NCBI RefSeq assembly: GCF_047238305.1
Contig: NZ_JBDFMO010000001.1
Span: 1,798,001 to 1,862,000 of the forward strand
Direction of reading: 5' to 3'
DNA from: Ferdinandcohnia sp047238305
GTDB taxonomy: Bacteria > Bacillota > Bacilli > Bacillales > Bacillaceae_L
Length of the DNA stretch: 64,000 nt
Both the position numbers and the translations under genes were made by a program. Under the pieces are notes generated by a model. The model saw nothing but the letters and a program-made list of their open reading frames with translations, did no database searches and was not told the origin of the DNA. Of this stretch, positions 1 to 7,438 are shown one piece after another (positions within the stretch are counted from its first letter, which is position 1; each line of letters begins with the position of its first letter).

Positions 1-177
1 AAGCTTTTTGGTTGGGTTTAGGACATTAAAATGTACTATTTTAGGACCATATTGGAATGATTAAATGTACTATGAAGGAAATCCATTATTGAAAATATAA
101 GGGATTTCTGTTGTTCTTATTCTGCAACATCATCCACTTTCATATAATGTTAAAAAGGAAATTAAAGGTGGATACTC

Positions 178-903
178 GTGGTATTTAATTTAGGAATACT
201 AATAAGTGCTTTAGGGACAATCTTAGGCGCGTTGCCTGCTTTATTATTAACAAATGTAACACATCGGATTAAAGATAATCTATTAGCTTATAGTGCTGGA
301 ATCATGGTAGCAGCTTCTACCTATGCGTTAATTCCTTCAACGTTAAAGTTGTCTAATATGTTTGTATTGGTGATTGGAATTTTATTAGGAACTGCGACAC
401 TTACATTATTAGAAATTAGCTTACCGCATCTAGAGATGGATCACTCGGTCCACGCAAACCACAAGACCAGTCCGCTTCTTTTAATCGCTGCAATGGCGAT
501 ACATAATATACCCGAAGGAATGTCTGTAGGAATTAGCTATGCTAGTGAACTAGAAGATTTAGGCTCCCTTGTTTCATTTTCTATTGGGATCCAAAACATA
601 CCTGAAGGGTTCTTAGTTTGTCTATTTTTAATTACGAATCAAATTCCAAGGGTACAAGCTCTCCTATTCACTGCTTTTACAGCGGGAATAGAATGGGTTT
701 CCTCGTTTATTGGTTTGCAATTAAGTGGCCAACATTTAGATATTATTCCGTATGGATTAGCATTTGCTGCAGGTTCTATGCTGTTTGTTGTCTACAAAGA
801 ACTAATACCAGAAAGTCATGGTGACGGCAATGAAAGATCAGCAACCTTTTCCTTTGTTATTGGCTTGTTAACCATGATATTTATTACGGATGTAACAAGA
901 TAG
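178..903 (+). CDS. ZIP family metal transporter (first of two)
   Basis: Predicted inner-membrane divalent metal transporter of the ZIP family (ZupT-like, zinc, iron or manganese import). The 241-residue protein is hydrophobic throughout with about eight membrane segments. It carries both family signatures, HNIPEG at residues 109-114 and QNIPEG at 139-144, which form the binuclear metal site in transmembrane helices 4 and 5. A short His-containing loop (residues 84-95) precedes helix 4, as is common in ZIPs. GTG start chosen because AAAGGTGG lies just upstream. Length is normal for bacterial ZIPs. It stands alone, with a terminator at 948-975. A second ZIP (6501-7316) is only distantly similar. 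The metal cannot be decided from sequence. Confidence 0.88.
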   Translation: MVFNLGILISALGTILGALPALLLTNVTHRIKDNLLAYSAGIMVAASTYALIPSTLKLSNMFVLVIGILLGTATLTLLEISLPHLEMDHSVHANHKTSPLLLIAAMAIHNIPEGMSVGISYASELEDLGSLVSFSIGIQNIPEGFLVCLFLITNQIPRVQALLFTAFTAGIEWVSSFIGLQLSGQHLDIIPYGLAFAAGSMLFVVYKELIPESHGDGNERSATFSFVIGLLTMIFITDVTR

Positions 904-947
904 GATTTATTTCATTCAGTCCGTTCCCAAAGATTAGACTTGAATGT

Positions 948-975
948 AACGAGAGATTTTTATCTCCCGTTTTTC
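948..975 (+). terminator. Intrinsic terminator after ZIP gene
   Basis: Hairpin pairing ACGAGAGA with TCTCCCGT (one mismatch) followed by a TTTTTC run, 45 bases after the ZIP stop codon. Confidence 0.7.
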
Positions 976-988
976 TTCGGTGTTTAAA

Positions 989-1006
989 TATCTTGAATCC
1001 AAGAAT
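989..1006. promoter_or_regulatory. MhqR-like palindrome upstream of FMN reductase
   Basis: TATCTTGAATCCAAGAAT is a dyad centred on TCTTG/CAAGA. It resembles the Bacillus MhqR operator (TATCTCGAAttCGAGATA as I recall it) and the better copy at 41398-41417, which precedes a related FMN reductase gene. It lies directly upstream of a promoter-like pair TTGACT (1015-1020) and TACGAT (1038-1043). Confidence 0.4.
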
Positions 1007-1014
1007 TTTAAAAG

Positions 1015-1043
1015 TTGACTATAAAAAAATGGAATGCTACGAT
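1015..1043 (+). promoter_or_regulatory. SigA-type promoter for the FMN reductase gene
   Basis: TTGACT at 1015-1020, a 17-base spacer, then TACGAT at 1038-1043, about 145 bases ahead of the ATG at 1189. Confidence 0.45.
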
Positions 1044-1188
1044 AATTTCAATAAAAAGATATACAAAATCATCCAAGATAGCATAATAGGAGTATAAAAG
1101 GTTTCGGCTAAAAAACTGAATCTCACATAAATGAACATGTATGAGCAGACTCTATATTGAGATAATTAATTTTAGGAGGTTGGCTTAT

Positions 1189-1725
1189 ATGAAAGTCGTT
1201 GGTATATCAGGTTCACTGATTGGTGCAAAAACATCGAAAGCTGTCTACGAAGTGTTAGCGGCAATTAAATCACAGGATTTCTCAGTTCAAATAGAATTAC
1301 TTGATCTAAAGGATTTCGAAATGGAGTTTGTAAATGGAAGCCCGTTAAGCTATTACAATGATGATACCATTAAAGTAGTCAATAAAATTTTAGAGGCAGA
1401 CATGCTTGTATTTGGATCACCGATTTATCAGGCGTCGATTTCAGGGGTACTAAAGAATCTGTTAGACTTTTTTCCGGTCGATTCCTTCAAAAATAAAGTG
1501 ACAGGGATCATTACAACCGGTGGAACAGAAAAACACTTCCTTGTTTCAGAATACCATTTAAAGCCCATCCTGTCGTATTTAAAAGGGACAGTACCAGTGC
1601 ATCAAGTTTTTATTCACAATGACGAATTCGATGACGACAACGAAATTACCAATAAGGGACTACTAAAACGAATAAACAAACTAGCTGAGGAAATGATTTC
1701 ACTGCAAAAAAGTATGAAACATTAA
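1189..1725 (+). CDS. NADPH-dependent FMN reductase family protein (paralog 1)
   Basis: Flavodoxin-like FMN reductase/quinone reductase family (SsuE/azoreductase-like), a cytosolic enzyme of 178 residues that would use NAD(P)H to reduce FMN or quinone-type substrates. The phosphate-binding loop GISGS lies at residues 5-9, and the flavin-binding segment GSPIYQASISGVLKNLLD at 76-93. The frame is open from 1141, but ATG at 1189 is preferred because TAGGAGGT sits 9 bases upstream and residue 1 then begins the first beta strand, as in relatives. An MhqR-like palindrome and promoter lie upstream. Paralogs are at 3888 and 41488. Substrate not predictable. Confidence 0.85.
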   Translation: MKVVGISGSLIGAKTSKAVYEVLAAIKSQDFSVQIELLDLKDFEMEFVNGSPLSYYNDDTIKVVNKILEADMLVFGSPIYQASISGVLKNLLDFFPVDSFKNKVTGIITTGGTEKHFLVSEYHLKPILSYLKGTVPVHQVFIHNDEFDDDNEITNKGLLKRINKLAEEMISLQKSMKH

Positions 1726-1853
1726 GTCCCTCACTAAAAATTGATAGACAGGGCGACTTGATCTGGGTTATTATAAAAAATTAAGACGAGGAACTCATCA
1801 CCAATAACCAAATAGCCACTCCTTTTGAGGTACCAAGTAGCAATAAAAAATCT

Positions 1854-1886
1854 AAAATAGTAGAGGGATTCGCTCTGCTATTTTAT
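1854..1886 (+). terminator. Intrinsic terminator
   Basis: AAAATAGTAGAG pairs with CTCTGCTATTTT around a six-base loop; T-rich tail. Ends the transcript of the upstream FMN reductase. Confidence 0.65.
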
Positions 1887-2000
1887 TGATTTAATGGAAT
1901 TTATTACAACGATAGCAAGTCAATTAGCATAATCTTAAGCTACCCGTTATTTTTATAACAATTCCTTCTTCTTCCACACTCCTTCACCATAACTTGAATA

Positions 2001-2034
2001 AGAAAAAGGCTTCACTCCTGTTAAAGTAAAGCCC
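2001..2034 (-). terminator. Intrinsic terminator of DUF1801 gene
   Basis: Read on the minus strand, GGCTTTACT pairs with AGTGAAGCC (one mismatch) and is followed by TTTTTCTT. It lies about 50 bases past the DUF1801 stop codon. Confidence 0.65.
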
Positions 2035-2083
2035 CAATAGTTTCTGTCCAATATTTATTTTCTTTAAAGAAAGCGGAATGAAA

Positions 2084-2479
2084 TTATTCCTTCTTTTTTG
2101 TTTTCCCTTCAGCCTTACTTTTGTTTTCATCAACCCTAAATTTTACGATTTTACTAATTAATTCATAAGGGATGGGTTTTCCTATTGGAAATTGCACTGC
2201 ACCTTTCGAGGTCTTATAACCCGATAATTCTTCTTTAAATGCATTAATACCGCTTGAAGTTGGATAAAATCCTATATGCTTTTTGAATGCAGCAAAATAC
2301 ACTAGATTTCCATTTGAAACAAAAGTGGGCATTCTATAACTTATTTTTTCCTCAGCATTTGGGGCTGATTCCTTAATAACCTTTCTTATTGTTTTTAGTG
2401 TTTCCTGAATCTCTTGAGGATATTGTAAAATATATTCATCAATTGATTTCGGTATAATCGTTTGTTGTTTCATCTCCAT
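2084..2479 (-). CDS. DUF1801 (YdhG-like) protein
   Basis: Small cytosolic protein of about 131 residues in the DUF1801/YdhG family, a family often annotated as iron chaperones related to frataxin-like folds; real function uncertain. Diagnostic stretches are the N-terminal segment around SIDEYILQYPQEIQETL, the central KISYRMPTF and YFAAFKKHIGFYPT, and the region around GAVQFPIGKPIPYELI. The C-terminus is a lysine-rich tail. The frame is open to 2518, but ATG at 2479 is preferred because GAAGGAGAG lies 7-8 bases ahead of it. Single-gene unit with its own terminator. Confidence 0.8.
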   Translation of the reverse strand: MEMKQQTIIPKSIDEYILQYPQEIQETLKTIRKVIKESAPNAEEKISYRMPTFVSNGNLVYFAAFKKHIGFYPTSSGINAFKEELSGYKTSKGAVQFPIGKPIPYELISKIVKFRVDENKSKAEGKTKKKE

Positions 2480-2584
2480 ATTGTTCTCTCCTTCTTTTTT
2501 ATCTCTTATTATTATCATACTTATTTCACTTGAATAACTTCTACCAAATATTTTTAATCCTGTTTGAAAAACATGAAAAGAAGA

Positions 2585-2612
2585 CTGACTTACATCTTCG
2601 GAGTGTAAGTCA
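2585..2612. repeat. Perfect inverted repeat
   Basis: TGACTTACA and TGTAAGTCA flank a 10-base spacer. It lies between the divergent DUF1801 and LytTR genes and has no T-run on either side, so an operator is as likely as a terminator. Confidence 0.5.
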
Positions 2613-2629
2613 CCAACAATTTTCCACTA

Positions 2630-2671
2630 GTTACCACTCGTTTTTCTACCACTTACTGTAATTATACAGAC
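2630..2671 (+). promoter_or_regulatory. Conserved upstream element of LytTR module 1 (putative LytTR site)
   Basis: GTTACC (2630) and CTTACT (2652) form a direct repeat 22 bases apart; the second is embedded in CCACTTACTGTAATTATACA (from 2649). An almost identical block lies upstream of the second LytTR/DUF3021 pair at 48687-48730 in the matching orientation. LytTR-type regulators bind two direct repeats about two helical turns apart. Confidence 0.5.
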
Positions 2672-2795
2672 TTAAAAGGAACTTCATCATACAATTTGAT
2701 TAGAAAGTGAATGAGAGGAGGAATTAAAAAACATTTATTGACAGACATCGAGAGCTGAATCAAATATACTTTAGGTGAAAAGAGGTGTCTGAAAT

Positions 2796-3254
2796 TTGAA
2801 ACTTTTTCTTAATATTGACAAAGCACTTAAAGAAGCGAGAGTTACCATCGAAGGACCTGAGTTGGATGAAAATATACAGGAACTCATTGATTTCATCTAT
2901 GGAAGGGAGCAACAATTCCTAATTGGAAAAAAGGGAGAAATGCAACATATTCTCAAACCGGATGATGTCCACTATTTTCATACTGAAAATGATCATATTA
3001 TCGCCGTAACGGAAGCAGATTCTTTTATTTTAAAAGAGAAATTATATGAGCTCGAGGCCATGCTCCTTTCTAAAAAATTTATCCGCCTGTCTAAATCGGT
3101 TATCGCCAATTTAAATCAAATGAGCCGTTTTGAAGCATCATTCAATGGTACACTCTGTGTTTACTTCAAATCAGGAAAGAAAGAATATGTGTCTCGTACC
3201 TATGTCCCAGCGATTAAGGAAGCTTTAAAATTGAATAGGAGGAAAGTAGAATGA
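2796..3254 (+). CDS. LytTR-family DNA-binding regulator (module 1)
   Basis: A 152-residue protein without a receiver domain. Residues about 50-147 form a LytTR DNA-binding domain, seen from the ILKPDDVHYFHTEN strand, the SFILKEKLYELEAML segment, KKFIRLSKSVIANL and the C-terminal strand around GKKEYVSRTYVPAIKEAL. TTG start with AGAGGTG upstream; the paralog at 48568 has the same TTG and ribosome site. It overlaps the following DUF3021 gene by four bases (ATGA), so the two are translationally coupled. Stand-alone LytTR regulators paired with a membrane protein resemble the streptococcal HdrRM/BrsRM type, in which the membrane partner inhibits the regulator. Autoregulation is inferred from the upstream element. 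Confidence 0.85.
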   Translation: MKLFLNIDKALKEARVTIEGPELDENIQELIDFIYGREQQFLIGKKGEMQHILKPDDVHYFHTENDHIIAVTEADSFILKEKLYELEAMLLSKKFIRLSKSVIANLNQMSRFEASFNGTLCVYFKSGKKEYVSRTYVPAIKEALKLNRRKVE

Positions 3255-3661
3255 AAACGTTTATTATCCGTAGTTTTTCAGGTATTTTTTTCGGAGGCTT
3301 TATTGCGGTTTTAATCACCAATCTGAATATCCTTTTCGGAGGCTATGAAATGATAGATGGACCATTATTTTTAAAAAACTCCGTAGGTTCTGTTCTTTGC
3401 GGCTGGTTTTTTACAGTCAGTTCTTTGTACTATGAAAACAGGAATTTGACCCTTTCCCAACAGACCATTCTTCATTTTTTAACCGTCACAATCCTATACC
3501 TCATCTTAGCATTCACAATCGGATGGATTCCATTTAGTATCATAAATATTTTGTTAACACTCATCATTTCCTGTGTCGTCTATACGATCTTCTGGGTTGC
3601 ATTTTATCTCTACTTCAAAAATCAAGCCAGAAAATTAAATGATTGTTTGAAAAAACTATGA
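3251..3661 (+). CDS. DUF3021 membrane protein (module 1)
   Basis: Integral membrane protein of 136 residues with four predicted membrane segments, near residues 8-30, 40-60, 75-95 and 100-125, and a short basic C-terminal tail. The family DUF3021 is regularly encoded next to LytTR regulators; here it overlaps the LytTR gene by four bases. By analogy with other LytTR/membrane pairs it may be the antagonist or sensor for the regulator, but this is inference. It is about two thirds identical by eye to the protein at 47703-48119. The stop codon overlaps an ATG opening a 51-codon ORF. Confidence 0.8.
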   Translation: MKTFIIRSFSGIFFGGFIAVLITNLNILFGGYEMIDGPLFLKNSVGSVLCGWFFTVSSLYYENRNLTLSQQTILHFLTVTILYLILAFTIGWIPFSIINILLTLIISCVVYTIFWVAFYLYFKNQARKLNDCLKKL

Positions 3662-3813
3662 AAATTGATGTGTATGAGGACCTAAGGCGCTTACGCTTTA
3701 ATGCGGATATTATCTCTATGCAGGTACCTCAAATGAATGAAACGGTTAAATTTCAGAAAAGGGTCGTCTTTTTAGACACTTTTTCAAAAGTGTTGGATAA
3801 GCAACAAAAGTAA
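3658..3813 (+). CDS. 51-residue ORF coupled to DUF3021
   Basis: Starts with an ATG that overlaps the DUF3021 stop codon (ATGA), the same coupling used between the two preceding genes, and runs 51 codons to TAA. The product is charged, with no membrane segment: it begins MKIDVYEDLRRLRFNADIIS and ends VFLDTFSKVLDKQQK. It has no counterpart after the second DUF3021 copy, where the stop is TAA and a terminator follows. I do not recognise it. The coupling argues for translation; it could be a small third component of the module or the remnant of a longer gene. Confidence 0.5.
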   Translation: MKIDVYEDLRRLRFNADIISMQVPQMNETVKFQKRVVFLDTFSKVLDKQQK

Positions 3814-3887
3814 TTTACTGTTGGTGTCCTCCTGTTTTCGTCCTTGTTATAGTTAAGATACATCATACACAATAGGAGGAAATAAGA

Positions 3888-4460
3888 ATGGTTAAAATCG
3901 GTATTATTACTGGAAGTACAAGAGATTCAAGGGTAAATCTACAAGTCGCTGAATGGGTGAAATCAATTGCGGACAAACGAACAGATGCAGAATTTGAATT
4001 GGTCGATATTAAGGATTACAACCTTCCAAAATTCAATGAGCCGACTCCGGCGATTATGTCCCAGGATTATCAAGCACCAGAAGCACATGCTTGGTCTAAA
4101 AAAATTGACAGTCTTGACGGATTTATTTTTGTCACACCAGAGTATAATAAGGCTGTGACGTCTGGATTAAAGGATGCGATTGATTATTTATATGTGGAGT
4201 GGAACCATAAAGCTGCAGGAATTGTTAGTTACGGATCGACATTAGGTGTTACAGCAGCCAATAATTTACGTCTCATTTTAACGGTACCAAAGGTAGCAAC
4301 TGTGGGACCTTCCGTAGCGATGAGCCTGTTCACTGATTTTCAAGATATGAGTAAATTTAATCCAGCCCCATACCACGAGGATTCCTTAAACAATACATTA
4401 GACGATGTTGTCGCTTGGTCGACTGCATTGAAAGGAATTAGACAAGGCGTTTTAGTATAA
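3888..4460 (+). CDS. NADPH-dependent FMN reductase family protein (paralog 2)
   Basis: Cytosolic flavodoxin-fold reductase of 190 residues, YieF/ChrR-like. The phosphate loop GSTRDSR is at residues 9-15, and TPEYNKAVTSGLKDAIDY (83-100) is the flavin-binding signature of the family. Likely reduces FMN, quinones or nitro/azo compounds with NAD(P)H. Ribosome site AGGAGG precedes the ATG. A YdhR-type monooxygenase gene follows after 25 bases, so the pair looks like an operon in which a flavin or quinone reductase accompanies an oxygenase. Closely related to the protein at 41488, less so to that at 1189. Confidence 0.87.
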   Translation: MVKIGIITGSTRDSRVNLQVAEWVKSIADKRTDAEFELVDIKDYNLPKFNEPTPAIMSQDYQAPEAHAWSKKIDSLDGFIFVTPEYNKAVTSGLKDAIDYLYVEWNHKAAGIVSYGSTLGVTAANNLRLILTVPKVATVGPSVAMSLFTDFQDMSKFNPAPYHEDSLNNTLDDVVAWSTALKGIRQGVLV

Positions 4461-4485
4461 CGATTCATAAAAAGGAGAAATAACG

Positions 4486-4791
4486 ATGCCATATGTATTA
4501 CAGGTAGATTTTAAAATGGATGGACCATTTGGAGATGAAATGGCAAATGCATTTGCAGATTTAGCGAAAAGCATTACGGAGGAACCAGGGTTCATCTGGA
4601 AAATCTGGACAGAGAATCCCGAAGCAAAAGAAGCGGGTGGGATTTATTTGTTCGAGACAAAAGAAACCGCCGAACAATATCTCGACATGCATACGAAACG
4701 ATTAGGTGGCTTTGGGATAAATGGAGTAAACGGAAAAATCTTTGCTATCAATTCAAAACTGTCTGAGATCACGAAAGGTCCGGTAAAATGA
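4486..4791 (+). CDS. YdhR-family monooxygenase-like protein
   Basis: A 101-residue protein of the putative monooxygenase YdhR family, dimeric alpha+beta barrel (ferredoxin-like) proteins. Seen in the N-terminal strand MPYVLQVDFKMDGPFGD, the central ITEEPGFIWKIWTENPEAKE followed by GGIYLFETKETAEQYLDMH, and the C-terminal GGFGINGVNGKIFAINSKLS. AAAGGAG precedes the ATG. Second gene of a two-gene unit with an FMN reductase; substrate unknown. A bidirectional terminator follows. Confidence 0.85.
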   Translation: MPYVLQVDFKMDGPFGDEMANAFADLAKSITEEPGFIWKIWTENPEAKEAGGIYLFETKETAEQYLDMHTKRLGGFGINGVNGKIFAINSKLSEITKGPVK

Positions 4792-4834
4792 AAAAGGGAA
4801 GTAGATTCTAAATAGAGTCTACTTCTCTTTTTTT
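4792..4834. terminator. Bidirectional terminator between converging genes
   Basis: GAAGTAGATTCT (4798-4809) pairs with AGAGTCTACTTC (4814-4825), flanked by A-run on the left and T-run on the right, so it can serve both the YdhR unit and the SLAP gene, whose stop codon lies within the stem. Confidence 0.8.
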
Positions 4835-5193
4835 AGTGTTAGTGTGGCGGAACCTGGGACTTCAACCGTATCAGGAAAAATAAATGTCCACGGCATGCTG
4901 GTTTCAGGTGGTACCTGAAGTGTAGGATGGGTGAATTTGTGCTCGGCGAAACGTTTATCCTCGGTCCAAATTTCTAGTGTTGTATTTTCAAAAACGAGAG
5001 TTTGCTCTGTACTATTATGAATCATAGCTGTTACTAGACGTTCGTTTTTATGGTTTACTGCAATTCGGACGGTTGTGAATGTAATTCCCATATCTAGGTT
5101 CGGAAACACATCTTGAAAAATCCGTTCAAATTCCTCTCGATCCTTCTGCGAAATCGTCCGATCCCAGGCATCTTCTAATACTAGTTTTTGCAT
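4819..5193 (-). CDS. SLAP domain-containing protein
   Basis: A 124-residue protein matching the Bacillus SLAP domain (SLAP_DUP type), an immunoglobulin-like beta fold. Recognised from NERLVTAMIHNSTEQTLVFE in the centre, the following LEIWTEDKRFAEHKF, and the SMPWTFIFP motif near the end. It starts MQKLVLEDAWDRTISQKD and lacks a signal peptide, so this single-domain form is probably cytoplasmic. The biological role of the family is not established. GAGGTGAG precedes the ATG on the minus strand. Confidence 0.75.
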   Translation of the reverse strand: MQKLVLEDAWDRTISQKDREEFERIFQDVFPNLDMGITFTTVRIAVNHKNERLVTAMIHNSTEQTLVFENTTLEIWTEDKRFAEHKFTHPTLQVPPETSMPWTFIFPDTVEVPGSATLTLKKEK

Positions 5194-5347
5194 GTACTCA
5201 CCTCGTATAGAGTCATTATATCAAATAGAATGAATTAGGCAGGAACTTTCCGATATCTGTCGAATTTATTATTTTGGATTAGTAAAAAAACTAGTCATGT
5301 GTCCTCTTCATTCCTCGTTTAAAATTAAACCCCGAAAGGAAGATTTC

Positions 5348-6234
5348 GTGTCACCTGAATACATCGATTTAAAAATGGATTTTATGTTTAAACAGCTTTT
5401 TGGACACCCCACTCGTAAGCATATCACTATCGCATTCATAAATGATTTATTGGGGAGAAGTGGTGATGAAAGAATTATTGATTTACATTATGAAAACACT
5501 GAATATGTGAAGGATAGTGAAGATGGAAAGTCTGTACGACTAGACCTTACAGTTTTTACTTCATTGGATGAACGTATCAATATTGAAATTCAACTTGTAA
5601 TCAACACGATATGCCTGAACGTACTCTGTACTATTGGTCAAAAATGTTTGCAGCTTCTATTAACTCTGGTGATTCTTATCAGGAACTCCCTCCAACTATT
5701 TTAATCAGCATTCTAAATTATCCGTTATTTCCTTCAGAAACAGATAGTTTTCACACAGTTTTTCATATCAAAGAAGATAAAGAAGGTTTCATATGGAGCA
5801 ACCATCTTGAATTTCATGCAATTGATTTGAGTGCGTTCGTGGTACAATGGAGAAAATATCGTAGAAAACTTAAGGAGCAAAACCATCAAGAATTACCTTG
5901 GCTTATGATGCTTTCAGCCGCCAATGTGCATAAAAAGCCAGTAAATAACGAAATGATTAGTGAACTGGAGGAATGGTTCATGAATATTGAAGAGATCCGT
6001 GAAGCACTTATTGAATGGGAAACCTTGAGCACAAACAAAGAAAATCGTCAGGCGTATGAAGAAAGATTAAAGGAACTACGAGATTTACTCAGTAATATGG
6101 AAGGGTATCGAAGGGAAGGTATTGAAATTGGTATGAAGAAAATTGTTCGTAACATGTTTAACAAAGGCTTAGAACCAGCAGAAATAGCTGAATTAACTGG
6201 ATTAACAGAAAAAGAAGTAAATAAACTAAAGTAA
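5348..6234 (+). pseudogene. Rpn/PD-(D/E)XK nuclease-family gene, frameshifted
   Basis: Encodes a protein of the Rpn/YhgA-like recombination-promoting nuclease family, often annotated as a PD-(D/E)XK transposase. GTG at 5348 with AAAGGAAG upstream is the likely start. The reading frame runs MDFMFKQLFG, then the active-site strands RLDLTVF and NIEIQL, and breaks at about 5597; it resumes one frame over with NQHDMPERTLYYWSKMFAAS and continues to a C-terminal GLEPAEIAELTGLTEKEVNK at 6234. A single missing base between 5596 and 5597 explains the break. Everything else looks intact, about 295 residues in total, so this is either a recent pseudogene or a sequencing error. Confidence 0.8.
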
Positions 6235-6314
6235 AAAGTACAGTTTTAATTAAAATTAACGAAACTAGCAGTCAACGAAATTTATATTAAGAGGAAGACG
6301 AAGGATGAAGAGAA

Positions 6315-6372
6315 CAAAAAGGGACCCTTGAACTGGTCAATCGATTGATTGCCGGCCCAGGGTTCTTTTTTT
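6315..6372 (+). terminator. Intrinsic terminator
   Basis: Long hairpin whose base pairs AAAAGGGACCCT with AGGGTTCTTTTT (two G-U pairs) and is followed by more T residues. It ends transcription from the Rpn-type gene before the second ZIP gene. Confidence 0.65.
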
Positions 6373-6500
6373 AATGTGAAATGCTTTTAATATGGGGCCT
6401 AGATATGGTCTTTGTCCTATATCCAAACCTCACTCCATATTTTACCTCTGCCTTGGTTATGCTAAACTTAATTTAGTTGAACGTAAAGGAGTTCTTTAAC

Positions 6501-7316
6501 ATGGTCGCATTTTTTGAAAATTTTCATCCGGTTATGCAAGCGTTATTTGCGACATTGTTTACGTGGGGGATGACCGCGCTTGGGGCCACCCTTGTTTTTG
6601 CAACGAAAACTATCAATCAGCGACTTTTAGATAGTATGTTAGGATTTGCAGGAGGTGTGATGATTGCCGCTAGTTATTGGTCGCTATTAGGACCGGCGAT
6701 TGACATGTCAAGTAATAACCCAATCGGTGCATGGTTTCCGGCAGCTTTTGGATTCTTATTAGGAGGCGTTTTTCTATGGGGAATAGACAAGATTTTGCCT
6801 CATTTACATCCAAATGCGCCAATTATAGATGCAGAAGGACTGCATTTGAAAGGTCAAAAAAGAAGTACACTTCTAGTGCTCGCAATCACGTTACATAATA
6901 TTCCAGAAGGTCTGGCGGTCGGAATTGCGTTTGGAGCCCTTGCTAATGGGGGAACAGAAGCTTCGTTAGCAGGTGCACTGACATTGGCGATAGGAATCGG
7001 AATTCAAAATTTCCCAGAGGGTATCGCAGTTTCGATGCCATTAAGAGGGGATGGTATGTCGCGTAGAAAAAGCTTCTTCTATGGGCAGTTTTCAGGGATG
7101 GTTGAACCAATCGCTGCTGTGATCGGAGCATTTGCCGTTTCTTTCTTTGAACCTTTGCTTCCGTATGCACTAAGTTTTGCAGCGGGTGCGATGATCTTCG
7201 TTGTCGCGGAAGAAGTGATTCCAAGCTCACAGGAAAAAGGAAATAAAGATCTCGCCTCAATGAGCTTAATGATTGGTTTTGTCGTGATGATGATTCTAGA
7301 TGTGGCGTTAGGATAG
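6501..7316 (+). CDS. ZIP family metal transporter (second)
   Basis: Membrane metal transporter of 271 residues, longer than the first ZIP and of the GufA-like subtype. Signatures HNIPEG at 132-137 and QNFPEG at 169-174 supply the metal site; about eight membrane segments; a His-containing loop (HLHPNAP, 101-107) precedes helix 4. The frame is open from 6477, but ATG at 6501 with AAAGGAG nine bases upstream is preferred. It is flanked by terminators on both sides and so is a single-gene unit. Zinc or iron are the usual substrates of the family; the direction of transport cannot be told from sequence. Confidence 0.9.
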   Translation: MVAFFENFHPVMQALFATLFTWGMTALGATLVFATKTINQRLLDSMLGFAGGVMIAASYWSLLGPAIDMSSNNPIGAWFPAAFGFLLGGVFLWGIDKILPHLHPNAPIIDAEGLHLKGQKRSTLLVLAITLHNIPEGLAVGIAFGALANGGTEASLAGALTLAIGIGIQNFPEGIAVSMPLRGDGMSRRKSFFYGQFSGMVEPIAAVIGAFAVSFFEPLLPYALSFAAGAMIFVVAEEVIPSSQEKGNKDLASMSLMIGFVVMMILDVALG

Positions 7317-7340
7317 AAATGTTCGTCTACTGTCAAACCG

Positions 7341-7373
7341 AAGAACTGGGCCAAAATGCCCGGTTCTTTTTTA
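7341..7373 (+). terminator. Intrinsic terminator after ZIP 2
   Basis: AAGAACTGGGC pairs with GCCCGGTTCTT across an AAAAT-type loop and runs into TTTTTT. Confidence 0.85.
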
Positions 7374-7380
7374 CTTTAAA

Positions 7381-7411
7381 TGCATGTTTTTCCAATCTAT
7401 GAAGCAAACTA
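7381..7411 (+). promoter_or_regulatory. Candidate SigG promoter of ger operon 1
   Basis: TGCATG at 7381-7386, an 18-base spacer, then CAAACTA at 7405-7411. This fits the forespore SigG pattern (GHATR, about 18 bases, CATnnTA-like), the usual sigma factor for germinant receptor operons; the -10 has one mismatch. Confidence 0.45.
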
Positions 7412-7438
7412 AACCATCATATCTTAGGTGGGTATCGC

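Larger units (their letters stand above)
1726..2083. other. Intergenic stretch with two terminators
   Basis: No convincing gene. It holds a plus-strand terminator for the FMN reductase (1854-1886) and a minus-strand terminator for the DUF1801 gene (2001-2034). Nothing else recognised. Confidence 0.6.

Noticed and set aside
1..110. Direct repeats of ATGTACTAT near the window start
   Set aside because: Two imperfect copies in AT-rich DNA; not enough to call an operator.
5297..5704. Separate 135-residue gene at the Rpn locus
   Set aside because: Its last 35 residues are out-of-frame sequence after the break; joining to the next frame restores a single known family protein.
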